Assembly: GCF_036588685.1 (NCBI RefSeq) | Contig: NC_086376.1 | Coordinates: 60,101,166-60,165,165 of the forward strand | Source: Mytilus trossulus | Taxonomy: Eukaryota > Mollusca > Bivalvia > Mytilida > Mytilidae | Reading direction: 5' to 3' | DNA length: 64,000 bases | Part shown: positions 15,701-28,924 of the stretch, piece by piece | How the letters are laid out: each line of letters starts with the position of its first letter | Position numbering within the stretch: the first letter of the stretch is position 1 | Made by a program: the position numbers and the translations under genes | Notes under the pieces: generated by a model | Told to the model about the DNA's origin: nothing | The model's database searches: none | Seen by the model: the letters and a program-made list of their open reading frames with translations, nothing else

Positions 15701-18700
15701 GATAGTTACATTATAATTCTATAATTCTGACAGATTTCATATTTATAGTAGTTACATTATAATTTCATGTCAAAAATTTCGTTGTCTATGACGTTTGCAA
15801 TTGATCGTGTAGACAAGAATGAGAGCATATTTCTAACCAATGACGAGAAGTAACGTTACAAGAGGTTGGGGTATAAAGTATAATGCATGGTAAACATACT
15901 CAAAATAGAGTTTTAAAGAAACAAAGGACGTTTCAGTGATGAAATCATTGTTCTACAATACTATTGCTAAATTCAACACATTGAAACTAGACATCCAATA
16001 AAAAGTAAAATCACAAAAATACTGAACTCCGAGGAAAATTCAATCGGAAAGTCCATAATTAAATGGCAAACTAAAAAGCCCAAAGCTACATCAAAAGAAT
16101 GGATACCAACAACGATTGTTGATATTATTTCTGTGAACACAGTTTACCTTTTGATAGAATACACTTTACACGGAAAGTTGCTAGTCTAACCAGGTTTTAT
16201 GGCTCTCCCGGCTTTACTTCGCGTTTTTCCTATTTAGGTTATCCTTCATGACAGCATCACTCTTATCTTGTCTCATGTCAATATGATCTCTATCAGGAAA
16301 ATGCACTGCTCTTTGACACTATAATTGTGATATTGTAGTTGGATATTCAAAATAGTTCAGCTTTCTAAACAAAAATCTTACATTTTGAAAGGGGGACGTT
16401 TTGATAAATGATATTATCATATTCAATTTCAAATCAAGAAAACAGAAGTCATTAGCTTGACAGAAACCAATAAATCAATCATTCACAGAATATTAACTCC
16501 GACAAGACATCTGCTATAATAATCTTTTTTAATTTTTAAATTCTTTTTTAAGGATCTTGATGTGTATGTAGGGATCATTAAACGAAACAGAGTAAAGATA
16601 AATATGTGAACTTTCTTGTTTTGATGTTTCCTTATCATTCTAGAAATAATAAGGTTATAATCTGACGGAGGAACAAACTGAAGTCATGTTGACCTGTTTT
16701 GAGTTATGAAAAAAGTAAAATCACAAAAATACTGAACTCCGACGAAAATTCAAAACGGAAAGTCCATAATCAAATGGCAAAATCGAAAGCTCAAACACAT
16801 CAAACGAATGGATAACACGTTAACTGTCATATTCCTGACATGGTACATGCATTTGCTTATGTAGAAAATGGTGGATTAAACCTGGTTTTTGATTCTTTAA
16901 GTATTTAGTTTAACTTTATACTGATAGTGACTATAGTTAACTCAACACTTATCATTTTTTATACGACCGCAAATTTTGAAAAAAATTTCGTCGTATATTG
17001 CTATCACGTTGGCGTCGTCGTCGTCGTCGTCGTCGTCGTCCGAATACTTTTAGTTTTCGCACTCTAACTTTAGTAAAAGTGAATAGAAATCTATGAAATT
17101 TTAACACAAGGTTTATGACCATAAAAGGAAGGCTGGTATGGATTTTGGGAGTTTTGGTCCCAACATTTTAGGAATTAAGGGCCAAAAAGGGCCCAAATAA
17201 GCATTTTCTTGGTTTTCGCACTATAACTTTAGTTTAAGTTAATAGAAATCTATGAAATTTTGACACAAGGTTTATAACCACAAAATAAAGGTTGGGATTG
17301 ATTTTGGGAGTTTTATTTTCAACAGTTTAGGAATTAGGGGCCAAAAAAGGGCCCAGATAAGCATTATTCTTGGTTTTCGCACTATAACTTTAGTTTAAGT
17401 AAATAGAAATCAATGAAATTTAAACATAATGTTTATGACAACATAAGGAAGATTGGTATTGATTTTGGGATTTTAGGTCCCAACAGTTTAGGAATTAGGG
17501 GCCAAAAAGGGACCCAAATAAGCATTTTTCTTGGTTTTCGCACCATAACGTTAGTATAAGTAAATAGAAATCTATGAAATTTAAACACAAGGTTAATGAC
17601 CATAAAAGGAAAGTTAGTATTGATTTTGGGAGTTTTGGTCCCAACAGTTTAGGAGAAAGGGGCCCAGAGGGTCCAAAATTAAACTTTGTTTGATTTCATC
17701 AAAATTGAATTATTGGGGTTCTTTGATATGCCGAATCTAACTGTGTATGTAGATTCTTAACTTTTGGTCCCGTTTTCAAATTGGTCTACATTAAGGTCCA
17801 AAGGGTCCAAAATTAAACTTAGTTTGATTTTAACAAAAATTTAATCCTTGGGGTTCTTTGATATGCTAAATCTAAAAATGAACTTAGATTTTTTATTATT
17901 GGCCCAGTTTTCAAGTTGGCCCAAATCAGGGTCCAAAATTAAACTTTTTTGATTTCATCAAAAATTGATAAATGGGGTTCTTTGATATGCCAAGTCTAAC
18001 TGTGTATGTAGATTCTTCATTTTTGGTCCCGTTTTCAAATTGGCCTACATTACGGTCCAAAGAGTCCAAAATTAAACTAAGTTTGATTTTAACAAAAATT
18101 AAATTCTTGGGCCTCTTTGATATGCTGAATCTAAACATGTACTTAGATTTTTGATTATGGGCCCAGTTTTCAAGTTGGTCCAAATCAGGATCTAAAATTA
18201 TTATATTAAGTATTGTGGAATAGCAAGTCTTTTCAATTGCACAGTATTGTGCAATGGCAAGAAATATCTAATTTCACAATATTGTGAAATAGCAATTTTT
18301 TTTTTAATTAGAGTTATCTTTCTTTGTCCAAAATAGTAAGCAAGAAATATCTTATTGCAAGATTTTTTTTTAATTGGAGTTATCTTTCTTTGTCCAGAAT
18401 CAACTTAAATCTTTGTTATATACAATAAACAATGTATATTCACTTTTTACTACCAACTGATAAATTTAAATAATCTTTACCATTCAGTGATAACAAGCAG
18501 TTTTTTTACATCATGTATTTAAATGAGTAGTAATTGTTGCAAACTCCATTAGAATATTTTAATTCAAATTAGTTTTGGAATAAGGGAAAGGGGGATGTGA
18601 ATAAAAAATTGGGTTAAATTTTTCTCATTTGAAATTTCATAAATAAAAAGAAAATTTCTTCAAACATTTTTTTGAGAGGATTAATATTCAACAGCATAGT

Positions 18701-21700
18701 GAATTGCTCTAAGAGAAAACAAACAATTTAAGTTCATTTGAATACATTCATTCTGTGTCAAAAACCTATGCTGTGTCAACTATTTAATCACAATCCAAAT
18801 TTAGAGCGGAATCCAGCTTGAATGTTGTGTCCATACTTGCCCCAACCGTTCAGGGTTCAACCTCTGCGGTCGTATAAAGCTACGCCCTGCGGAGCATCTG
18901 GTTGCATATGTTTTCTTCCAAAAACCACATGAGATTTATTTCATCCATTGGGTGCAGATAATGGAGTTAAAACTGCTGACCCTTCAAACTTATTTTAGTT
19001 TGTCACCAATTTTTGTTTGGGTTAGTGATGCTCTGCAATCTTCATTTTATTGTGGACATTCATTTGTTTGTTGGTGACGGTCATTTCCATACTGTTTAAT
19101 TTGTATTTAATTTTTCTTTTTTTTTTTAATTGTTATCTTCTTCCCGCCTTTTTAATAAAAAAAGATGAAGGAATCTGAATTGTACTAAAGGTCCTGGTGA
19201 TCTTATCTTGCCAGTGTTTACACCTCTTAATTTATATAAACACGAATTGTTCACCTAATTAACATTGGCATAGCTTTATCATTCTGTAAGGGAATGCATC
19301 ATTTATTTTGATGGGTAGGTTAATTTAGATGTCAGATTCCAATTTGACAGGGCTGCAGTTGTTTATAGCACTGTTATGCACATTGCTCCAGAGTCAGTTT
19401 TTTTGTACTCTGTTTTTTAACATCCTGTAACAAGTTGGCAAATCTTTGGCATTTCACACCTCCTGGCCTCCTTATTGAACTCTCAAATCAAATTGTTTGG
19501 CAAATGAAGCATAAACTATCTAAAAGGGTCAGCAGGTCTGTCAATCTTTAGAATGTAACTTACCATTAAAAGGTTATAACATCAAGAAATTTTATTCGAG
19601 AATGATGTTAAATTTTCAAAGTTTCTCAGCTCTTAAATGTATTGACAGCTACCAACCACATTATTTAGTGTCCTCACTTTTAAATAAATAATAATAATAA
19701 TAATTTTATTTGCAAAAATACACCCATATGGGTCAAGCAAACACAAATACAACATTTAATATAGACAGATATAAATCTTGTACAACGTACAGTGAAAGCA
19801 GCCAATGTCAAAACTTTTTTCTACTTGAAGATTTTGTTTGAATAAGAAAGCTGTTTGGTATATCCAGGTTATATTATTAAAGGATATTTGCTACAAGTCC
19901 TCATACAATAGTTCTGTTTAGACAGGTTTCTTGTTTACATATTGTTTGCTTTACACAGGTTTTACTGTAATTACATACAAGCAATATCAGCTTCCAACAT
20001 TAAAAGATATTTTTTTTGGATTTAATGTTTATGTCTTTGATAAGCTTGATAACTTTGTCTGTATTGGTAGACATGGTAGGTTGGCTCCAGAGGAGTAACC
20101 TCCTTAGAGATCACATGGCTTCCTTTTGATACTTGTTTATATTGAAGAATATTTCAAAGAAAATATCATTTTCAACACCATATTATTATCTCAAGTTAAA
20201 AGTATTTGTGACTGTGTCACATTCAAGGTCAAATGTTAAGTATGACTTTAGACAGTGCCACTTACAAACTTGAGTGTTTGGGTGTGAATTTAGATGTTTA
20301 AGAGCCTCTCAGTTGTTACATTCCAAATGACCTGTTTAATTTGATTGTAATTTCCTCTAATTCTAACCATCAGCTAGCATTTTATGTTTACCCTTGTAAG
20401 CTTGGTGTTTTGATAAGCTGAAAAGATATCTAAATTTCGTGTACAGCAACTAAAAATTTAACATAGAAAACAGCTGTTGTAACAAACTTTTTTAAATCTT
20501 TGTGTTTTGCAGTTGGAGGACAACCCACCTTGAATGTAGACTTTGAAATGAAGAATACCACCAAGTATAAAGGGGAAATTGTACGTCTCCGTTGTGAGAT
20601 TTCTGGAAACCCGTTTCCCAAGTACAGTTGGTTCAAAGACAGCATAGAAATTGGAGATAAAGAGGACCGATTCAATGTGAAATTGACGCCATGGGGTTCA
20701 AGGTAATAATTTTTTGTATTTTCTTGTAATCTTTCAACATTGTGTATTTGATTTTTACAAAGATTTGGAAACTGCAGAAGATTGTAATCTTTCAACATTG
20801 TATTTTTGATTATTAAAAAGATTTGGAAATTTCAGAAGATAGTAAAATGAGTGATTGAAAATATAGTTTTAAAGTAAAGGTTAATTTTACTGTTGATGAT
20901 TTAAACAAAGGAGGGATGCGAGAACATAAAATAAACCATTTAGTGGATTAAGATAAATACAAAAATTGTTAAAATAAACTTTTGTTAAGAGTAAGAAAAT
21001 AAACCAGATGTATTATCTCCTACAGCCTATAGATTTAAATTAGTCAAAGTAATATGGAGTTAATACAAGGATTATGTGTTTAGGTGAGGGATAGCTATCA
21101 TCTGGTTGTAAGCAGTTATAAATCTGTTCATGTTGGCAATATTTAACATCTTTTGTATGTAAAATAAGCAAGCATGTTCGTAGTTTACTTTTTAGGTGTG
21201 CAGAAATGTAAACAATTTTTTCGCAAGATAGCAGTAACTGTTCTTATGCATTTCATTCTTGTAATTTATTTATCCATGAATTACATGCCACTGTACAGAA
21301 ATGGATTCAAAACAAGCTATAATAGATAAAAAGCACTATAACTTCTAATCTTAAATGTTGATGAAAAGACAAAACTAAATATTACAGACAAAAATCATCA
21401 AAAGAAGACATTGAAAAATAAATAACTGTTTTCATAGTTTACATTATAAGTGCTCGGAACTGTAAACAATTTAATAACAACTGTGGCAACTGTTCTTGTA
21501 TTTTTCATGCTTGTTGTTTTTTGTATTCTTGAACTTCATGCCATTGTACAGTAATGGTTTCAAAACAAATAATAACAGTAAATAGCTATTCTGAAAACAA
21601 ACAAAAACTTAGCTAGGATGCTGAATTATAAAGAACATTCAATTAGCAACTTATAAATTTATTTATTTTTTCAGATTGAAGATAGAGAAATCAGTACCCC

Positions 21701-24700
21701 ATGACAGTGGTTATTATATGTGTATAGCTGCTAACAGGGCTGGAAACAAAAATGCTACAGCTTATCTACAGATCAAAAATGGTAGGTCAAAGGGGGACAA
21801 CTATTTTACAACTAAAGTAAATCATAAAGTTCTAAGATTCAGATTTTTATCTCTCAAACATACTGTTATTTAACAAGACAGTTACTAAGCTTCATGTATT
21901 CAGCACTATCACTTTTTTCTTCTTCAGTAATTAATTTGAATTCTAGTATTTGCAAGCTTTATCCCATTGCTTTACTATTATCAAAATTAATAGGTATTTA
22001 AGATTCAGAATGCAATTTAAATTTCCATTTACAGTGCCACCACCTGCTTAATTTTAAGGTGGAGTCATACTAAATTATTTCTTTTATCTGTTTGAAAAGC
22101 ATTAAATTAACATTTAAAAAATATCCCAATATTTAATTGTTTTCACCTGCATTCAGCTGATAGTGTCAGAAATAGCTGAACATTTGTTAAGCTATAATGA
22201 TAATAAGTTGGCTATCATAGTTCAAAGGTTATGGAGTTTTTAAATTCTTTTATATCTCCATTTGTGTTAAAAAAAACTCTAGTCCATAATAAAAATCTGT
22301 TAATGTGTAGTTTTTTGGATCCTCAAGCCACCAAATTTTACCATATTATTTTATTTATTTCTAGTTTGTATTTCTTTTCAATTTTCTTATAAAAGATTTA
22401 ATTTTATATCATTTCATAACCAATTAATACTGATTTTTACCTCTCTAATATTGTATTTCCACATTTTTTTCCACAGAACATCCTCCCAAAAAGGATAACA
22501 AGGGTGGAGGATCTAAGACTGATGTGGATTCATCATTCCCAGATCTAGGGGATGATACAGATAGGTAAGTTCAGTCAATACCAGGAAATATTCCATCTCT
22601 GGAATTAAAAGGTTGTTTATTTATACATTTGCATTCGACAAATGTATTCTTCAAACTGAACAGAATTTGGATTTATTTTAACACATGGTTCAAAGTCTAT
22701 AAATTGATTATGAAAATAAGAACTCAGTTATTATTTTTTGTAAATTCTCTATAAATTTCATTTTGAATTAAAAGAAAGTAACAGTAAGAATATTTTTTAC
22801 TTATCTTCTAATTAAATGAAGAAGTAGAGAAAGAAAGTGTATAGACTAATCTAAAAATGGTTAAATACTATGACCAAAAAACTTGTCTTAAGTTGCATTT
22901 TAAGATGGAAAATTTTCTTTAAAGATTTTCTGGAAAGTATGATCCAGAAATATATAAAAAGTAAGTAATCATTTTAATGGATTGAGGGTTTGCATGGCTT
23001 CTATTTACATTTTTTATCTTTTAATTATACTTTTTCCCTGACTATTTGTAGGATTTCATACACACTCTTTATATAGTTTTGATTGCTAGTGCTTTAAATT
23101 TTAATTTGTGAAAGATTTTTTGATTTTTTAATTGCAAATTATGAGGGGTCAGCAAGCATTTGCAGCTCTGCCACCCATCTTTTTGAATTAGTACATAAAA
23201 ATTGAAAAAAAATCTGTGTAAATAGAAGCACATATGAAATCCCAATTCTTAATTGTATCTATATATTGTCATCCTGCTTTTTGGCTATTCTGCGGCAGTC
23301 ATTCATATGTTTATATATATTTTGATGGCTTGCACTTGCCTTTTGTGAATTTTCTGTGTTTTCAATTACACTGCATTCACTATCCTCTTCTTTAAAAACT
23401 AATTCTATGTAAAATATTTCATCTTGCAGTGACTAGATCTGATATAAAATATTATTAAACCTGTATAATAATGGTAAAGAGCACGCAAAAGAAGAAAAAT
23501 ATTTAGAAATTATAAAAAACATTGCAAGATGAAATTATTAAATTCTGTACATTTTTAGCTCTAATGTGAATCAATATTAATTTTCTATTTGTAACAATAC
23601 TGTATTGAGTTAGCTTCAAGCTAATTTTTCTCAAGCTTTTTCCTAATAATGCTTTGCATAATAATTTTCATGTTCTTACTCTAAATGTAACAACTAATAA
23701 GACTATTATACAAGAGCTGTTGATCTTTACAATATGCAATTAACCCATGATACTATACAGTTAACCTGTACATGAGCAAACCTTTACACTAAATAGTTAA
23801 CATTTGCCCAATGGAGTTAACCTTTACATTATACAGTTAACCTTGACACTTTATAGTTAACCTTGACACTTTATAGTTAACCTTTACACTATGACAGTTA
23901 ACCTCTCACTATACAGTTTACCTTTACCTTTACACTATACAGTTTACCTTGACACTTTATAGTAAACCTTTAAACTACAACAGTTAACCTTTACACTATA
24001 TAGTTAACCTTGACACTATACAGTTAACCTTGACACTTTATAGTTAACCTTGACACTATACAGTTAACCTTGACACTTTATAGTTAACCTTTACACTATA
24101 ACAGTTAACCTCTCACTATACAGTTTACCTTTACCTTTACACTATAAAGTTAACCTTTACACTTCAGTTAACCCTTACACTAGTTAACCTTCACACTATA
24201 CAGTTATACAGATTGAAACTAATTTAGTAGCATATACATGGCATAAATATGATATATTCATAAAAAATTATAAAACAAAAAAGACAGAAGAGGACATAAG
24301 ACTTCAGACAATCAGTTGCACAAATTTGTAAATTGATAGAAATGCACCATTCAAATCTTTTAATTATGAATATTTCAAATGTGTAATTTACTTTGATTTG
24401 ACATAATTTACTAGTTTCATAGTTTATTAAAGAAAGCTCAGCCGTAGAAGACTGTGTAACAGGAGCATATTATACACAATATAAATCGCAACATATTTCA
24501 TAATACATACAGCATACATTTTTGAATTATACATCTGAAATATGTATGTTGTACATTTGTATGCTCATATTATTTTTAAAGCATGTTGAATTTTGTGATA
24601 GTTTTTAGTTTGTGTATAAATGCATAAAGGCAAATGCTTGCTGTTATCTGATCTTTACATACATTATACCTTAGAATAGAAATGGATATCAAAGAAACTA

Positions 24701-27700
24701 TGAACAGGTTTCTCATTTATGGGAGGAAAGACATATTTTAAGAGAAACATGTCAAATAAATGTATAAAATTGGGAAATAACATGTAAAATAGATGAACCA
24801 ATCTGTTATGGTGATCGTATTATAATTGTCAATACATTATTAAAAAAAAATCATCTTTCCTAGCTGGCAAAATGATTTTAATGATAATATGGAGAAGAAA
24901 GAGATTAGAATTTCTGAATACTAACTTTTACAGATTGAAAGAGGAAAGCAGTGGCAGTACTAAAGATGACAGCAATGGTTTCTGTCAACCGTTTCGAGGA
25001 AACATGTGTGCCAGGTTTATAGGCAATCAGACAATTTATGTCAATTCTGAGTATGCTCAAGGTGTAAAGGAAGAAAAATTTATTGGTATGTATGAATTAG
25101 CAGTGGCAGAGTCAACACTTTTATCAACAATTTATACATGTTTTTCTGGGAAAGATTAGGGTCTGAAACTAGGAACCTGCATTCATTGCTTCAAAAAGTG
25201 GGGGTATACGGTTTTACCTCTGTCTGTCCAACCGTTATATAAATATTTTTTATCCCATGTTCTCCACTTTGATCAAGTGCTCTAAAGATAGAAACAAATG
25301 AAGCAAGATTAAATTTACAATTAATTGGCTTAAGTTTTATATCTACAGATGGATCACTTAGGCAAACTGACAGTGTCAACTAAGTAAAATTAAAAGATCT
25401 CCCTGATTGGGTTTTGGTCATGCAATGGGAAATTGGCCTATTTCCTTTTTTCCTGCTTCATGATTTATCTAAGGTACCAATCAGCTTTTACATGTTTAGA
25501 TACTTTTTAGCTAATACTGTCATAGTAGAATGAAAAAGAGAATTGATGTTAAAAGGGACATAACTCAAAAAATGTACTGTGTAAGTAAAATATTGTATTG
25601 CAATCTTTTCAGCTGCTTTTACTGTGATTGCTGCCTCCAGTGATATGTCAGCTGAATGTCAGAAGTATGCCATAGAATTTCTATGTTTCTACACCTTCCC
25701 TTTATGTGATCGTCAACATATCAACCCTACCCCTCGTAAAGTCTGCAGAGACGAGTGTGAAATGCTAGAGGGCACTATCTGTAAAAAGGAATATGTCATT
25801 GGTCGACACCATCCAATGATTGGTAAGTTTGCTGTTATATGGGTTGATATCTGATTATTGGAATATGATTTAAAAGTGGCCCTTTTTAATATGATGTACT
25901 GGTTCTTTTGGAGTACCCTTTGTTGTTCTTTTTTTTACCTTGATTTGTATTGTCTGAATTTATTTATGAGATTTGGACATCTGTTAACACCTGGTGCCTC
26001 TAGTTTTTTTAACTGAAATAACCTCTGATCTTTGTTAAAAAGTGAACACTTCTTGTAACATTCAATTAGAAGGAATACATGTAAAATCTTTTGTAAATAA
26101 CTTCAAACAGACTTCAAACTGTTTCAGATGTAGTTATATGGTTCAGTTTTGTTAACAGTTTGAAGGTTTTAAATACCAAAGCTCCTGACAATTATGTGTA
26201 TAATAAAAAAACAAGGGATGTAGTGTGACAATTGGCTGTTTCAGAATCTAAAGCATCATGAGTAATTTCATTGTTCATACCCAAAAGTGAAAAGAACGTT
26301 ATGTTATTGAATTTCCATTGTTTATAACGTTTTAAACCAATCAAAACACTTTAGTGTACGTTTTTGAAAATATTACCCAGAATGCATTAGATTCTGAAAC
26401 AGCGAATTCATGATGTTTAACCCTCTGGGCACTTGACATAACCCAAAGCAATAGAACAGCACTTTAACTGCTATTCTTCATCTAGAAGTCATAATGAGAC
26501 ATAAAAATGGATCAAAAGCACATACATAACTCAGAACTAGTAGTATCATTTGCATAATTAAAATATTTTTTTTTGTTTTTAGGAGAAGGTTTCCTTCCAA
26601 AGTGCTATGACTTACCACCAAGAGGTACCCCAGAGGGGGATAAATGTAAAGGTATTAATGTACCCATTGATCCTACACAACGACCAGAAGGTATGTCACA
26701 TCCTTATAGAAAATTATTGTTTCGTTTTTTGGTGGTTTTTTTTAGTTGTGATTCACAAAATTGAAAAATTATGAAGTCAAGTATACCAGTCAAAGATTCT
26801 TTTGTTAATAATTATAGAAGCTATTCAGTTTGTACTGAAAGGTTTTCAAAAAAAAGCTAGTTGTTGAAACACAAATTGCTTGATTTATGTTATTTGTAAA
26901 GTACATTGTACTATTGATAATCTGAAGAACACTTAAACTAATGCATTATAAACAATATATGGAAATTGTCATTAATAACACCACTAAAAGTTAGGTAACA
27001 GTACAATGAAAAAGCTTGATGAAATATTGGCAAATTAAAGGAGAAAACTTGTTTTATAACTTTTTATTTTTTTTAATTAACGCTACATCTGTTAAAAGTT
27101 TCCATTCAATCAGAATTAAAATGGTAGACAATGATATGCCTAGTCAGACACTATACATTGTGATTATATTTTATTTTATTTTCAGACTTCTGTATTATGT
27201 ATTTGCAAAAAGGAATTGTAACACGATTTTATACCTTCCTCTAATATCAATATATTGTGTGAATTTCTATGCTTATTTACTGTTTCCTTGTTTTTTAAGT
27301 TCACACATGTTATGGTGGTAATGGCATGAAATACAAAGGATCTATCAATCACAGTCGGTCTGGAAGGCCGTGTATGAACTGGAAAAATAATCCACATTTT
27401 AAAGGCAGTGAATATCCTGATCTAGGTTAGTGGATGATAAACAATTAAGAAAACAGACATCTATATGCCAAAAAGAGGCTTAAAACAAAGGCATCATCCA
27501 TAAATTAAGCAGTGACTACCAAAGATGTGTATTGAGCAATTGTTTCTCTTGTAACTTCTTTTAGATTACTATAAGACTGACTTTATCTTCACATATGTTT
27601 AAAAAATAAAAGATTTCATCAAACATTAATGACAGTTTATTCAAACAAAATTCAACAAAAAAAGGATGAGTAAAGGGTGGCATACATGATCAACAAGCAT

Positions 27701-28892
27701 CTTTGTCATAATCTAGCTCTTTATCACTGTAAAAATGAGACATTAAAATCTAAATTGACAAAAACAAAATAGTACAGACATTGGGTTTAACTTGGGACAG
27801 ACACATTAATTTATGTCTGAGTAAGAAAGTTTTTGTTGGTATAATCATCATATATCTGTATATTGATAAGTTTAGATTATTTCTATTCCATTCATGATCT
27901 ATATATCATTCAGTGAAGCAAAACAAAGTTTTCTCTGCCCTGATAACAGGATTGCATAATATATTTTAACTACATTAAAATATCTTTATAACTGGTCTGA
28001 AACATGTAAAGATTTTTCAAATCACACAAAATTCTGGTTTTCCTGTCAATGTAAAATATAAATATGCTCATCTGATTTCATTCTCATTTTGCTCTCATGT
28101 CAAAAACATATGCATATGAGTATTTAAAATATTTTGGTCCGATTCATGTTCATGTTGAAAAGATTAGGGTTTTGACTGAGATTGGTGAACTGAACATGAA
28201 AATGTGATTGTGGGAGCAGGACATTGGTATCACCTATGGAGTTGTATGGACACATATTCTTGTTTTTTGTTATATTACATTTATTTTATAGGAAACCATC
28301 ACCTGTGTAGAAACCCAAATGGTACATATACAGGACCATGGTGCTATACCGACCCTTCATATCATCATACAGAATTATGTGATATCCCTAAATGTGGTAT
28401 GTATTTTTATGCCCCTGTTGTAGCTGAGGAGGCATTAAGTTTTACCCTTATCTGTATGTTTGTCCATCAATACGTCAGGATTGATTTCCATTCTCTAACT
28501 TTAGTTTGCCTCAACCAAATATTTTGAAACTTATACACAATGTTTTTTACCAAAAAACTCAGTTCAAGTACAAAATTTGGATTGCATCACTTTTACAGGT
28601 CTTGAGTTATTTCCCTTTATAACATTACATGCACGAGGATCATCTGTGTCTCATTTATTTTAAAATCAAAAAGTTGAAGTTTATGGCAGGGATCATCTTG
28701 ATCATTGTTCAAGACAGTCAACTATCAAAATGAAGTGCTGCAATAAAAGCACTGTTCCTATGATAACTGGTTATATGTTATTATTTCATGAGATTGTTGT
28801 CTTAGTACATCCATCTTGTATTCCAGATTTTCTTGATTTTTATACGACCGCAAATTTTGAAAAAATTTTCGTCGTATATTGCTATCACGTTG

Positions 28893-28924
<32 letters not shown>

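Larger units (their letters stand above)
746..16959. other. Non-coding DNA, presumed first intron (5' part)
   Basis: Sixteen kilobases of AT-rich DNA with only short chance frames and no exon with homology. It holds fragments of several dispersed repeat families (listed separately), a 51-bp tandem duplication near 6050-6150 and degenerate repeats near 9280-9560. Confidence 0.6.

Noticed and set aside
23740..24205. Resemblance of the regular repeats to a CRISPR or telomere array
   Set aside because: There are no unique spacers of constant length, unit length drifts, and the sequence is not a telomere repeat; it is an intronic minisatellite in a eukaryotic gene.
28397..28527. Read-through past the kringle exon to a stop, as a secreted ROR-like end
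   Set aside because: The GTATGT donor is canonical and the extension has no family similarity. It is kept only as a possible minor form.
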